From the NCBI GenBank assembly GCA_025149285.1, contig CP102274.1, positions 3,312,001-3,376,000 of the forward strand: a stretch of DNA of 64,000 bases, written 5' to 3'. Shown one piece after another: positions 6,431 to 16,197 of this stretch. Origin of the DNA: Hungatella hathewayi. GTDB taxonomy: Bacteria > Bacillota > Clostridia > Lachnospirales > Lachnospiraceae. A model generated the notes under the pieces. It did not search any database, was not told where the DNA came from, and saw only the letters and a program-made list of their open reading frames with translations. The translations under genes and the position numbers were made by a program. Each line of letters opens with the position of its first letter. Within the stretch, counting starts at the first letter, position 1.

Positions 6431-9295
6431 TTAATCGCGAATCGTGACATTCGCCGCGTCACGCGCACCGGCATTCAGAATTGATTCCAGATCAATTTCA
6501 CCATAATAATACTGATACACGCTTTTTGCAATATTAGCGGCATTCGAAGCCGAATATCCATACGGAATGTTCACGGTCACACAGATCTCCGGATTGTTAT
6601 ATGGCGCATAGGAAATAAAGAAGGCGTGGTTCGGTTTGTTCTTTGCCTCCTGAGCCGTACCGGTCTTGCCAGCAATCGGAACCTCCAGATCAGCAAACAG
6701 CTTCTTCGCCGTACCACTGGCGATAACCTCCCTCATTCCCTGCTGTACAGTATCCCACGTTGAATCCGCCGCGTCAATATGAGAAGAAATCTCAGGGGTA
6801 TAATCTTTAATCAGATTACCTTCAGAATCCGTGATCTTATCCAGTAAACTGAGTTCGAAGACATTTCCCCTGCTGGCGATGGCCGCCACATATCTCGATA
6901 ACTGTACGTTAGTATAAGCGTGGTTTCCCTGCCCCATGGCGGAACGCTCCGGATCGATGTCCGAAATCTGAGGCTCCAGCTCGTCGATTTCCACGCCGGA
7001 TTTATGATCCAGACCGAACATGGCCGCATACTTGTGCAGCTTATCCAGTCCGAGAGACGGAACGTAGTTTCCTTCGGCATCCATGGACAGCCTGTGCCCC
7101 AGATCCGCAAAGAAAAAGTTGCAGGAATTCAGCAGGCCGCCAACCATATTTAACGGGCCGTGGCGCCCCGGATAGATCCAGCACTTAATCGGTGTATCAA
7201 TCTCTTCATACCGTCCGGTACACTCGATCGTATCATCGATGCCGATGACGTGTTCCTCCAGTGCGGCAACAGCCGTAAGTGGCTTAAAGGTAGAACCCGG
7301 CGCCTTCTTTGCCTGGGTCGCATTGTTGTACAGCGGCAGTGACAAATCATTCTGAAGCTGGCTGAAATAGGCGCTGTCACCGATCCGGTTATTATCATAT
7401 CCCGGATAGGATACGAGGGCCAGCACCTCTCCCGTCCTGATATCCGTTACCACTACGCCCGCATTGCACGGAGCCAGCGCCAGCTGCGCCGGCGTGATCT
7501 CCAGGGTGGATATCTTCTTCATCAGAAACGCATAGGCATCTCCGGTTGCCTTTAACTGGTTGATGTCTTCCTCGTTGTATTCCAGAATTCCCTGGTCAAA
7601 CAGCGCCAGGCACAGTTCCTGTCCCGTGATAACGTCGTCGTTGATCAGATAACGGTAAATTCTCTTTGTAAAATTCCGGTCTTCCTTCAGTTCCGCGAGA
7701 ACATAATCCACCAGTGTCCGGAAGGTATCGTCAGCGTTGGAATATTTGGAACCGGTCTCCAGCTTCGTCGTATCCACCCAGCCGTTTGCAATTCCGTAAT
7801 ACAGATAGTCGCGCAGACTGATCTCATCGGCTTTCCATGCCAGATACTCCTGACTCGTCTGATCAATCAGGTCCTCCTTAATAATGCCCACGGTCGGGCT
7901 TGCCAGATACGTGTAGATATAATACATATAGGCGGCCAGATCCTGGTCTAAGTCCTTTAACGTAGCCGGATGACTGCTCATAAGCTCATTTTGAAGTTCA
8001 GAAAAAATCTGATCCCTGGAGGATAAGAATTTACTGTTGATATTCTTTTCCACATCTGAGGCTTCTTCCGATTCAAAGTGCTTCAGAGACAGAATATTAT
8101 TATTAATCAGCTGGAAATACGCGTCCTTGACCGGTATCTTCATGTTGGATCCGTCCGTGGTACTCGTAATCTCCACATCGCCGGGCAGTATGGTCTTTAA
8201 CAGAACTCCGGCCAGAGACTGTTCCACCAGATGGTAAATACCGGTCTGCAGCCCTGCGATCTGTGTAAGATAGATATCATTGCCTGCCTTGGATTCCGTC
8301 TCGTTGAGAGTCTCCCTGACCCGCCCACGGCTGTCCTTGTAGATCGTCTTACTTCCCTTTGTTCCCTGAAGCTCCTGCTCCATCGCGGCTTCAATCCCCG
8401 TCGTTCCCACAATATCGTTGACGTCATAGTCCGGACGGCTCTTTTTCAGTTCTTCCAGCTGGTCCTCCTGTACCTTGCCGGTATAGCCGATAATGGGGGC
8501 GAATGCGATACTGTCATTATAGGCCCGGATCGTGGTTTCCTCCACGTTGACTCCCGCCAGATCGGCGGTGTGCTCTAAGACATCCGCAACCGTCTCGTCA
8601 GAAACCTGTGTCGCCACCGTTGTCGCCTCGTATTTGCGGTAAGACATTAGACGCAGCGCATACTTGATGTTGATGATGTCCAGCGCCTCCTGGTCCGTCA
8701 TGGTGACCGGATTTCCGTCGGCATCCTTCATCTCATTTAATTTTGCTGTGGTGAACGCCTTCTCAAACAGCTCTCTGGCTGAAATTGCGGAAGGATACTT
8801 ATTGTCCTCGTCATCCAGCTCTTCCACACTCTTTAATCCGTAGTAATCCCTCAGGAAACGCTTCCTGGCAGCCTCCGAGGAGGATGTATAGATCATATCC
8901 CCGTTGCTGTCGAGGGCAACCTCAAACTTTCCCTGTACCGTTTCCCCATGCTTCTCCAAAATACGGACCAGCCTTAAATACATGGCGTTCTGATCCGCCG
9001 TTGTTTTATATGCACCTGTATCCTGAACAGTCACGGAATAAGCCAGCTTATTATAAGCCAGCACCTTTCCGTTCCTGTCGTAGATATTACCGCGTGTCCC
9101 CGCTGTGGTAAGCGTCTGTTCCGTCAGCTGCATATAATCATTCAGCGCCTGTTCTCCGTTTACAATCTGCAGATTGAACAGTTTATGGATGAGCCCTGCA
9201 TACATGGCGATACAGATAACTCCCAGGACCAGGAGTCTTGACGATATGATTTTCTTCAAAAAGTCTTTTAAGATGTCTAATAAATCTCTAAACAA
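6431..9295 (-). CDS. mrdA: Penicillin-binding protein 2 (class B transpeptidase, elongation)
   Basis: A 954-residue class B PBP that cross-links peptidoglycan during elongation with RodA. It has an N-terminal cytoplasmic part and one membrane helix (about 15-40), the dimerisation motif RGNIYDRNGKVLAYN (about 70-84), and the transpeptidase domain with SxxK (STFK, about 667), SCN (in LLNSCNFFF) and KTGT (about 876). A segment of roughly 200-250 helical residues (about 370-600) sits between the pedestal and the transpeptidase domain. This makes it much longer than the usual 600-720 residues. The start is TTG at 9295 with GGAG 9 nt upstream, overlapping the end of mreD by 8 nt. Confidence 0.93.
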   Translation of the reverse strand: MFRDLLDILKDFLKKIISSRLLVLGVICIAMYAGLIHKLFNLQIVNGEQALNDYMQLTEQTLTTAGTRGNIYDRNGKVLAYNKLAYSVTVQDTGAYKTTADQNAMYLRLVRILEKHGETVQGKFEVALDSNGDMIYTSSSEAARKRFLRDYYGLKSVEELDDEDNKYPSAISARELFEKAFTTAKLNEMKDADGNPVTMTDQEALDIINIKYALRLMSYRKYEATTVATQVSDETVADVLEHTADLAGVNVEETTIRAYNDSIAFAPIIGYTGKVQEDQLEELKKSRPDYDVNDIVGTTGIEAAMEQELQGTKGSKTIYKDSRGRVRETLNETESKAGNDIYLTQIAGLQTGIYHLVEQSLAGVLLKTILPGDVEITSTTDGSNMKIPVKDAYFQLINNNILSLKHFESEEASDVEKNINSKFLSSRDQIFSELQNELMSSHPATLKDLDQDLAAYMYYIYTYLASPTVGIIKEDLIDQTSQEYLAWKADEISLRDYLYYGIANGWVDTTKLETGSKYSNADDTFRTLVDYVLAELKEDRNFTKRIYRYLINDDVITGQELCLALFDQGILEYNEEDINQLKATGDAYAFLMKKISTLEITPAQLALAPCNAGVVVTDIRTGEVLALVSYPGYDNNRIGDSAYFSQLQNDLSLPLYNNATQAKKAPGSTFKPLTAVAALEEHVIGIDDTIECTGRYEEIDTPIKCWIYPGRHGPLNMVGGLLNSCNFFFADLGHRLSMDAEGNYVPSLGLDKLHKYAAMFGLDHKSGVEIDELEPQISDIDPERSAMGQGNHAYTNVQLSRYVAAIASRGNVFELSLLDKITDSEGNLIKDYTPEISSHIDAADSTWDTVQQGMREVIASGTAKKLFADLEVPIAGKTGTAQEAKNKPNHAFFISYAPYNNPEICVTVNIPYGYSASNAANIAKSVYQYYYGEIDLESILNAGARDAANVTIRD

Positions 9296-9806
9296 TCGAT
9301 GAATCTCCTCTTTTTTCTATCTCTTCCAGATGACGGTTAAACATCAGGAAAATACGGTAAATAAGCAGTGTTGTAACCACCGTAAAGATAATCTCCGGCA
9401 GCATTAAGTTCATAAAGTAATATCCGATTCCGAGACGTTTCCGGATCAGGAACCGGAACACATAAATATAAAGATTATACGCCAGGTCATTGACCACGCT
9501 GAGAATAAGCGGTAGCGTAATGTAATCCTCATAGTAGTATCTGGTACAGATTCCGTTTACATATCCCACATAAACGAAAATAAGCGTATAGAATCCGAAG
9601 GGGCCGCTGTAAAATAAGTCCATCAGAAGACCGGAAAGAAGGCCGTAGTACATACCGGCCTCCTTTCCATGGATAAATCCAAAGGAAAAGGTCAGAATCA
9701 GCAGCAGATTCGGAGATGCGGACAGAAAAGGAAGCAGCGGAAAGATGCAGTTCTGAACCGTAAAGGCCAAAATAATCATAAGTATATTAAAAATGATTCG
9801 TTTCAT
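9288..9806 (-). CDS. mreD: Rod shape-determining protein MreD
   Basis: About 172 residues with five or six hydrophobic segments, directly between mreC and the PBP2 gene, as expected for MreD, a small integral membrane partner of the elongasome. Sequence conservation in this family is low; the NCIFPLLPFL and PNLLLILTF stretches early in the protein and the gene order are the main evidence. I start it at the ATG of 9806 because AAAGGAG is 8 nt upstream. The slightly longer frame uses a TTG that overlaps this ribosome site. Confidence 0.9.
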   Translation of the reverse strand: MKRIIFNILMIILAFTVQNCIFPLLPFLSASPNLLLILTFSFGFIHGKEAGMYYGLLSGLLMDLFYSGPFGFYTLIFVYVGYVNGICTRYYYEDYITLPLILSVVNDLAYNLYIYVFRFLIRKRLGIGYYFMNLMLPEIIFTVVTTLLIYRIFLMFNRHLEEIEKRGDSSIV

Positions 9807-9854
9807 CGCCCCTGCTCCTTTCAATATCGTTACTTCGCTCCGTCATCATAGCTG

Positions 9855-10787
9855 CTACTGTGCCGCGGTGGTTTCTTCTTCCGAAGAAGCCTCATCCGCT
9901 TCACTCCCGCCGGCCTGTGTCTCTTCGGTGGAACCGTCTTCCGGGCCTGCCTCCTCCATCATCTTCGCTTTGAGGTCCGTAATGACCAGAACCTCCTGCA
10001 GACTGTCAAATTCCGCCGCCGGAATTAAATAACCTGATTTTGTCACATTGTTTGTGTCATTGGTAATTTCCGCTGCATAGCCTACCAGAACGCCCGGCAC
10101 AAAGACAGAGCTGGTATTGGACGTGACGATCTTATCGCCATCCTTTAAATCACTGTCCTTCAGCACATTGGTAATGCGGAGACGCCCTTCTTTAAACAAT
10201 GTCAAGTCGCCCGCCACGATACAGCCGTCGCCGGACTGGATCGCCATGGCGCTGACACGGCTGGAATCATCGATAATGGAACGGACTGTGGCGTAATTGG
10301 CGCCCACATCCGTGACGATTCCCACCAGGCCGCCGCCTGCAACCACGTTCATGTCCACGGCGATTCCGTCCTTCGATCCCTTGTCGATACGGAACACCTG
10401 GAACCAGTTGCTGGAGTCGTTGGCAATGACTCTGGCCCCGACCTTATGGTACTGACCGTACTCCTGATCCAGCTCATACAGCTGTCTCAGCCGCTTCAGT
10501 TCGAATTCCTCCGCCTGAAGCCTTGTATTCTCCTCCGTAAGCTGGGTGATGATGTCCTTCATCTCCTTGTTGTCTTCCAGAGCATCTTTCAGTTTTGTAT
10601 AATCCATGATCTCATCGTAAATAGCGGAGCCCACCCGGTTCACTCCGGACTGTACCGGGATCAGAAAATAACCGACTCCGGTTCTCAAAGGCGTCAGCCA
10701 CTCGTCATGGATTGATGTAAGGCCGATTAAAAGCACACAGATCACCGTTAAGGCAATCAGGACGTATTTACTGCGTTTCGATTCCAT
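9855..10787 (-). CDS. mreC: Rod shape-determining protein MreC
   Basis: A 310-residue bitopic membrane protein: one N-terminal helix (about 8-25), a coiled coil (about 60-105, ending in ENTRLQAEEFELKRLRQLYE), then the extracytoplasmic beta-barrel region with VIANDSSNW and GGGLVGIV typical of MreC. The last 30 residues are a Glu/Ser/Ala-rich acidic tail not usually required for function. The ATG lies directly after the radC stop (TAG then ATG), leaving no room for mreB between them. mreD follows after about 48 nt. Confidence 0.95.
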   Translation of the reverse strand: MESKRSKYVLIALTVICVLLIGLTSIHDEWLTPLRTGVGYFLIPVQSGVNRVGSAIYDEIMDYTKLKDALEDNKEMKDIITQLTEENTRLQAEEFELKRLRQLYELDQEYGQYHKVGARVIANDSSNWFQVFRIDKGSKDGIAVDMNVVAGGGLVGIVTDVGANYATVRSIIDDSSRVSAMAIQSGDGCIVAGDLTLFKEGRLRITNVLKDSDLKDGDKIVTSNTSSVFVPGVLVGYAAEITNDTNNVTKSGYLIPAAEFDSLQEVLVITDLKAKMMEEAGPEDGSTEETQAGGSEADEASSEEETTAAQ

Positions 10788-11483
10788 CTAAATGATTCCC
10801 CGTTCCTTAAAACTGGTATAGGAATTATCTCCTATAATAATATGATCCAACATACGGATTCCAATTAAATCTCCGGCTTCCATAATTCTCCTGGTCAGAG
10901 TGATGTCTTCCCTGCTGGGAGCCGGATCGCCGCTGGGATGATTATGAACCACAATCAAATTCACGGCATGGTACTTCAGCGCCTCAATAAAAATCTCCCT
11001 GGGTGAAACGACGGAAGCGTTCACCGTACCCTGGGAAACCAGCACATCTTTTAAAAGCACGCCCTTGGTGTTCAGCAGCATGATGCGGATCTGTTCCTGC
11101 TCCATGTGCCGCATGTCTTCCACGTAGTAGTTGACAATGTCTTCCGGATTGGTAAAGGAGGCCACATCTTCCAGAACTGCCTTCTTCCAGATTCTCTTTG
11201 ACAGTTCTCCGATACAGAGAAGCTGAGCTCCCTTCACTCTTCCGATTCCCTTGATCTGAGTCAGTTCGGGGAGTGAAAGATGCAAAAGCCCTAAAATACC
11301 CTCGCTGGGGTAGTTTAAGGCCAGTATCTTTTGTGCAAGGGCCAGGGAACTGTCTTCCCTGGATCCCGTCCGGATGATGATGGAGAGAAGTTCCGCATCG
11401 CTCAGCCTCTCAGGGCCTGTCTGCAGACACTTCTCATAAGGCCGGTCATCCGCCGGTATGTCTTTCATCGTAATTCTGCTCAT
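10788..11483 (-). CDS. radC: DNA repair protein RadC (JAB/MPN domain)
   Basis: About 231 residues. The N-terminal part has a helix-hairpin-helix-like region (LTQIKGIGRVKGAQL). The C-terminal JAB1/MPN metal site is intact: VVHNHPSGDPAPSRED, that is HxHx(7)D, at about 172-186. Despite its name, the RadC family's role in repair is doubtful. The longest frame starts at 11573, but AGGAG just before the ATG of 11483 and the family's usual N-terminus (xMKDIPADDRPYEK) favour the shorter start. It follows DUF4321 and is joined end to end with mreC. Confidence 0.92.
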   Translation of the reverse strand: MSRITMKDIPADDRPYEKCLQTGPERLSDAELLSIIIRTGSREDSSLALAQKILALNYPSEGILGLLHLSLPELTQIKGIGRVKGAQLLCIGELSKRIWKKAVLEDVASFTNPEDIVNYYVEDMRHMEQEQIRIMLLNTKGVLLKDVLVSQGTVNASVVSPREIFIEALKYHAVNLIVVHNHPSGDPAPSREDITLTRRIMEAGDLIGIRMLDHIIIGDNSYTSFKERGII

Positions 11484-11532
11484 ATGTCTCCTGTCCGCTA
11501 CTCTCCAGGTACGTGTCAAAGACATATGTATG

Positions 11533-11784
11533 TTAAATGAACCGATAAGTAATGAGAGCCAATACCACTCCAATGATGCTTGCCATGGTGATCCTGATAC
11601 TCAGGCCAAAGGTGATGACCAGAATACCGAAGTTAATAATTAACGGAGAATCGAAACCGAAGGACTGTCCAAAATTCAGCCAGGACAGCCAGGATACATC
11701 CTGCGCCATCGTCCCGATAAATCCGCCCAGCACAATCCCCGTCAGCACCAGAAGAAGCAGTACCCAGCAGTTTTTTCGTTTCAT
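11533..11784 (-). CDS. DUF4321 small membrane protein
   Basis: An 83-residue protein with two hydrophobic helices (about 7-28 and 48-80) and a short linker containing a Trp-rich patch (SWLSWLNFG). From memory this matches the clostridial DUF4321 family, which is typically encoded just upstream of radC and the mre genes, as here. No biochemical role is known to me; the context suggests a link to envelope growth. Upstream (11785-11916) I see no convincing promoter consensus. Confidence 0.8.
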   Translation of the reverse strand: MKRKNCWVLLLLVLTGIVLGGFIGTMAQDVSWLSWLNFGQSFGFDSPLIINFGILVITFGLSIRITMASIIGVVLALITYRFI

Positions 11785-11916
11785 CTGTTACTACCCCTCA
11801 TTCGTTTTTGGCAGGAAAATCCATGCCTGTCTTGTTATTCTATCATAGAAACGTTGTCGTGTATACACTTTTTTACCGTTTCACGCCATAGCTGGAAACG
11901 GAAACCGAATGGCTGC

Positions 11917-13197
11917 CTATAACGTAATCAGTCCCGCATCCTTTAATTTCTGCATGGACATGAGAATTCCAAGCTTCGCATGGTACCAGGTAAGCCCGCC
12001 CTGGAAATATACGGCGTACGGCGGTTTTATCGGTCCGTCGGCCGAAAGTTCGATGGAGGCTCCCTGCACAAAGGCGCCCGCAGCCATGATAACCGGCGCG
12101 TCGTAGCCCGGCATCGCCCACGGCTCCGGAGTGACGAAACTGTCCACCGGAGCGGCCGCCTGAATTCCCTGGCAGAATGCGATAACCCCCTCCGGTTTTC
12201 CAAAGGTCACAGCCTGAATGATGTCATGGCGTGACTCGGTGCTGTTGGGAACCACGGCGAATCCCAGTTTTTCATAGACGTTGGCAGCAAAAACTGCCCC
12301 CTTTAAGGCTCCCGCCACCACGGTTGGCGCAAGGAACAGTCCCTGATAGAAAGACTGATTCAGTCCCAGACTGGCTCCCACCTCGCGCCCAAGGCCGGGG
12401 GCAGTCAGACGGTAGGAGGCGCGGTCAATGCAGTCCTTCCTTCCCGCGATGTAGCCGCCGATCGGCGCCAGTCCGCCGCCGGGATTCTTGATGAGAGACC
12501 CCACCATCATATCCGCGCCCACATCGGCCGGTTCTATCCGTTCCACGAACTCGCCGTAACAGTTGTCTACCATACAGACGACATCCGGCTTTACCGTCCT
12601 GATGAAGGCGATCAGCTGACCAATCCGCTCCACCGATAAGGTCGGCCGGGTCGCATACCCTTTTGAACGCTGGATTGTCACCAGCTTCGTTTTTTCGTTG
12701 ATTGCCTTTGCAATTCCATCAAAATCAAAGCTGCCATCCGGAAGTAAATCCACCTGACGGTAGACGACTCCGTATTCTTTTAAAGAGCCGGTGCTCTCCC
12801 GGATTCCAATGACCTCCTCCAGCGTGTCATACGGCTTTCCCACCGGCGAGAGGAGCTCATCACCCGGCCGTAAATTGCCGGACAGCGCCACGTGAAGCGC
12901 GTGGGTTCCGCTGATTAAGCCCGGCCTCACCAGGGCACTCTCCGTGTGGAACACGCTGGCATAAACGTCTTCCAGTGTATCCCGGCCAAGATCATTATAG
13001 CCGTATCCGGTGGTTGCGGCAAAATGTATGTCGCTGACGCGGTTGTCCTGCATGGCTTTTATCACCTTCAGCTGATTATACTCCGCCGTCTCATCAATTG
13101 CGGCAAAGCGTTCAGAAAGATGTTCTTCGATCTCCTTTCCGAACTCCAGAACCCTTTTTTCGATTCCAAGCTGCTCATACATCGCATCCATTTCCAT
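11917..13197 (-). CDS. Methionine gamma-lyase family PLP protein (YnbB type)
   Basis: A fold-type I PLP enzyme related to the B. subtilis YnbB / 'aluminium resistance' family. The PLP-lysine segment is MVGSLIKNPGGGLAPIGGYIAG; other signatures are SGTHALHVAL (cofactor phosphate region) and VDNCYGEFVE (Asp pairing with the ring nitrogen). The reaction in vivo is unclear; annotations usually say methionine gamma-lyase or cystathionine beta-lyase family. The gene overlaps the end of miaA. The start is uncertain: ATG at 13197 (used here, GGAG 10 nt upstream), 13218, or the full frame from 13275. It lies last in the miaB-mutS-mutL-miaA operon. Confidence 0.88.
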   Translation of the reverse strand: MEMDAMYEQLGIEKRVLEFGKEIEEHLSERFAAIDETAEYNQLKVIKAMQDNRVSDIHFAATTGYGYNDLGRDTLEDVYASVFHTESALVRPGLISGTHALHVALSGNLRPGDELLSPVGKPYDTLEEVIGIRESTGSLKEYGVVYRQVDLLPDGSFDFDGIAKAINEKTKLVTIQRSKGYATRPTLSVERIGQLIAFIRTVKPDVVCMVDNCYGEFVERIEPADVGADMMVGSLIKNPGGGLAPIGGYIAGRKDCIDRASYRLTAPGLGREVGASLGLNQSFYQGLFLAPTVVAGALKGAVFAANVYEKLGFAVVPNSTESRHDIIQAVTFGKPEGVIAFCQGIQAAAPVDSFVTPEPWAMPGYDAPVIMAAGAFVQGASIELSADGPIKPPYAVYFQGGLTWYHAKLGILMSMQKLKDAGLITL

Positions 13198-14149
13198 GAT
13201 TTTCTGTCTCCAATCCATACGTTTCTCTGATATCCTGAAGTATTTTCTCCAGGACTTTTTCTCTGTCGCGGCCAAAGTCTTCCAGATTCAGCCACCGCAC
13301 ATCCCGCTCCCTCTTAAACCAGGTAATCTGGCGCTTCGCAAAATGCCTCGTATCCCGCTTTAAAATAGCAGCTGCCTCGTCGAGGGTCGTATTCCCCATC
13401 AGGTAATCCAGAATTTCCTTGTATCCCAGTCCCTGCATGGAGACCATGTTCTTCGTGCAGCCCATATCTCTTAATTGTTCCACTTCATGAACCAGTCCGG
13501 CCTCCATCATACCGTCAACCCGTCTGTCAATCCGCTCATAGAGTGTCTTCCTGTCATCTGTGAGGACGTAATACAAAAAGTCATAAGGGGACTGCTTCTG
13601 ACGTTCCCGCCTGTTGTGTTCGGAGATTCTCTCCCCCGTCTGCCTGTAAAACTCAATGGCGCGGATCACGCGTTTCCGGTTGTTGGCATGAATCTCCATG
13701 GCAGCCTCCGGATCAATCTCCGCCAGCATATCGTGCAGAAAAACGGATCCCCGTTCCTCTCCCAGACGTTCCAGTTCCTCCCGGATTTCCCGTTCCTCTC
13801 CCTGCTCCGTAAAATCGATATCGTACAGAAGGGCCTGAATGTAAAAACCGGTTCCTCCTACAACAATCGGTATACTGCCGTGAGAATAGATCTCCTGGAC
13901 CGCCTCCGCCGCCATTTTTTTAAATACGGCGACATTAAACTCTCCTGTGGGTTCCAGGATATCGATGAGATAGTGGGGGATCCCCTCCATCTCATCCCGT
14001 GTCACCTTGGCAGAGCCGATGTCCATATGGCGGTACACCTGCATGGAATCAGCACTTATGATCTCCCCGCCAACGGCTTTCGCCAGCCGGACAGACAGAG
14101 CTGTCTTTCCCACAGCCGTGGGGCCCGTCAAGATAATCAGTGGTTTCAT
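13175..14149 (-). CDS. miaA: tRNA dimethylallyltransferase
   Basis: MiaA adds the isopentenyl group to A37 of tRNAs that read UNN codons; MiaB, encoded in the same operon, then methylthiolates it. The 324-residue protein has the P-loop GPTAVGKT (residues 8-15), the substrate motif DSMQVYRHMDIGSAK (about 34-48), and the DxxxRR-type region RKRVIRAIEFY. The ATG overlaps the mutL stop in an ATGA. Together with mutS and mutL this is the classic mutS-mutL-miaA order. Confidence 0.96.
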   Translation of the reverse strand: MKPLIILTGPTAVGKTALSVRLAKAVGGEIISADSMQVYRHMDIGSAKVTRDEMEGIPHYLIDILEPTGEFNVAVFKKMAAEAVQEIYSHGSIPIVVGGTGFYIQALLYDIDFTEQGEEREIREELERLGEERGSVFLHDMLAEIDPEAAMEIHANNRKRVIRAIEFYRQTGERISEHNRRERQKQSPYDFLYYVLTDDRKTLYERIDRRVDGMMEAGLVHEVEQLRDMGCTKNMVSMQGLGYKEILDYLMGNTTLDEAAAILKRDTRHFAKRQITWFKRERDVRWLNLEDFGRDREKVLEKILQDIRETYGLETENHGNGCDV

Positions 14150-16134
14150 GATACAATCCTCTTAAATTTTTTCTCCAGCTCGTACTTGCTCATGGAGATA
14201 ATCGTCGGCCGTCCGTGAGGACACGCATACGGATTCTCCAGATTCAAGAGCTGGTCAATCAGCTCATTGGCCTCCGCCGCCGACAGCCGGTTTCCGCCTT
14301 TGACTGCGGCTTTGCAGGACATCGTCGCTACCCGGTCATAAATGATGTCCGGGTTATGGGTCGAAACGTCGTCAGAGAGCCCGTCAATCATCTCAATCAG
14401 CAAATCCTTTTTGGCAATGGACAGTAAGTTGGCCGGAACGCCTCTCACCGCGTATTCTCTGCCGCCAAACGGTTCAATCTCGAATCCCATGTCCGAAAAA
14501 TACTTCATATGCTCTTTTAACAGCACCTCCTCATTCATATTCAAAGTCAGAATGATCGGAGGATCCAGCATCTGGGATGAGTATTCCCTGTTTTTAAGTG
14601 TTGCCATGGTTTTCTCATATAAAACCTTTTCATGAGCCGCATGCTGATCAATAATGTAAAGCTGTTCGTTAAATTCCACCAGCCAGTAGGTGTCGAACAC
14701 CTGGCCGATCAGCTTGTGCATCTGCCTTGATTTCGGCTCCAGAAGCTTTCCGTCAAAGAGATCCAGCTGTTCCGGCTTTCCTGCTCCGGCTGTATTATCA
14801 TGTTCCGGTGTAATAGTTTCACCTTCCGGTGCAGCGGGTTTTGTAACGGCCGCCGCTTCTTCCCGGCTGCTCGGGACAGGTTCCTGAGACGGGCCGCGCA
14901 GAGGGTTGGTTTCTGGCGGCGCAGCCGGCTTCTTCAGCCAGTTTTCAGCCAGAAAATCAGGATCTTTCATGAGTGAAGGCTCTGCCGGTTTCAGCCGTTT
15001 CGATCCCGGTGCACACGCCGCCTGCTGCCTGCTCATGGCCTCCAGCCTGCGAAGCTCAAAGGGTTCCGGCGACGGCTCGCGTTTCCTCGCCTCCTTCGCC
15101 TCCTGATCCGTCCTGTCCTTATTCAGTTCCACTTCCGGAATCAGCTCCTTGTGCGCCAGCGCCCCGGAAACGGCGTCATAGACCATGCGGTACACCATCT
15201 CTCCGTCGCGGAAGCGCAGTTCCATCTTGGTCGGATGGACATTGACATCCAAAAGCTCAGGCTCAATGGTGAAATGAAGCATGGTAAACGGATACTTGTG
15301 CTGCATCATAAAAGGCTTGTAGGCCTCTTCTATGGCTTTCGATATGATGCTGCTTCTGATATACCGCCCATTAATAAAATAATTTTCGTAATTCCTGTTT
15401 CCCCTTGCAATCACGGGCTTCCCGATAAAGCCGCTGATGGAGATATCCTGCTTCTTCGCCTCCACCGCCAGTAAATTCGCCGCGATCTCCCTGCCGAAAA
15501 CCGTATAGATGATGTCCTTTAAATTGTGGTTGCCGGAGGTATGCAGCTTATTCTGGTTATTCTGGATAAAACGAATTGAAATCTCCGGATGGGAAAGTGC
15601 GATCTTTTCCACCAGTTCGGCTACATGGGACCCTTCCGTCATGGGTGTTTTTAAGAATTTCCTTCTGGCCGGAGTGTTATAAAACAGATTTCTTGCAATA
15701 AATGTAGTCCCTTCCGGCGCTCCGATCTCCTCCAGCGGCCGTTCCATGCCGCCCTCAATCTGGTAACGGCTTCCCGTCAGGGCTTCGCTGGTCTTTGTAA
15801 TCAGTTCCACCTGGCAGACAGCGGCAATACTGGCAAGCGCTTCGCCGCGGAAGCCCAGGGACGAAATCGTAAATAAGTCTTCCACAGACTTGATCTTGCT
15901 GGTAGAATGGCGCAGAAAAGCCAGGGGAACCTCTTCTCTCGGAATCCCGCAGCCGTTGTCGGTCACACGGATAAAGGTGGTGCCCCCTTCTTTTATTTCA
16001 ACCGTCACCGCCGTGGCTCTGGCATCGATGGCGTTCTCCAGCAGCTCCTTTACAACAGAAGCCGGCCTCTCGATCACCTCGCCCGCAGCGATCTTATTAA
16101 TCGTATTTTGATCCAGTAGCGTAATGTTTGGCAT
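14146..16134 (-). CDS. mutL: DNA mismatch repair protein MutL with endonuclease motif
   Basis: A 662-residue MutL. The N-terminal GHKL ATPase has ENAIDARAT (about 32-40), DNGCGI (about 58-63) and GFRGEALASI (about 92-101). A Pro/Glu-rich linker (about 345-460) separates it from the C-terminal dimerisation domain. That domain carries the metal-dependent nicking motif DQHA(x)2E(x)4E (in IIDQHAAHEKVLYEK), and also CPHGRP near the end, as in MutL of bacteria lacking MutH. It follows mutS by about 63 nt and overlaps miaA by 4 nt. Confidence 0.96.
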   Translation of the reverse strand: MPNITLLDQNTINKIAAGEVIERPASVVKELLENAIDARATAVTVEIKEGGTTFIRVTDNGCGIPREEVPLAFLRHSTSKIKSVEDLFTISSLGFRGEALASIAAVCQVELITKTSEALTGSRYQIEGGMERPLEEIGAPEGTTFIARNLFYNTPARRKFLKTPMTEGSHVAELVEKIALSHPEISIRFIQNNQNKLHTSGNHNLKDIIYTVFGREIAANLLAVEAKKQDISISGFIGKPVIARGNRNYENYFINGRYIRSSIISKAIEEAYKPFMMQHKYPFTMLHFTIEPELLDVNVHPTKMELRFRDGEMVYRMVYDAVSGALAHKELIPEVELNKDRTDQEAKEARKREPSPEPFELRRLEAMSRQQAACAPGSKRLKPAEPSLMKDPDFLAENWLKKPAAPPETNPLRGPSQEPVPSSREEAAAVTKPAAPEGETITPEHDNTAGAGKPEQLDLFDGKLLEPKSRQMHKLIGQVFDTYWLVEFNEQLYIIDQHAAHEKVLYEKTMATLKNREYSSQMLDPPIILTLNMNEEVLLKEHMKYFSDMGFEIEPFGGREYAVRGVPANLLSIAKKDLLIEMIDGLSDDVSTHNPDIIYDRVATMSCKAAVKGGNRLSAAEANELIDQLLNLENPYACPHGRPTIISMSKYELEKKFKRIVS

Positions 16135-16197
16135 ATGGCTTATCGCTCCTTTATCTCTTGCGGCAATTCAGACGTACGGCTGAATTGTAACTGTGTC

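Noticed and set aside
11876-11901. 7-bp hairpin (CCGTTTC/GAAACGG) after the PLP lyase gene
   Set aside because: On the minus strand it is followed by A-rich, not T-rich sequence, so I do not call it a terminator.
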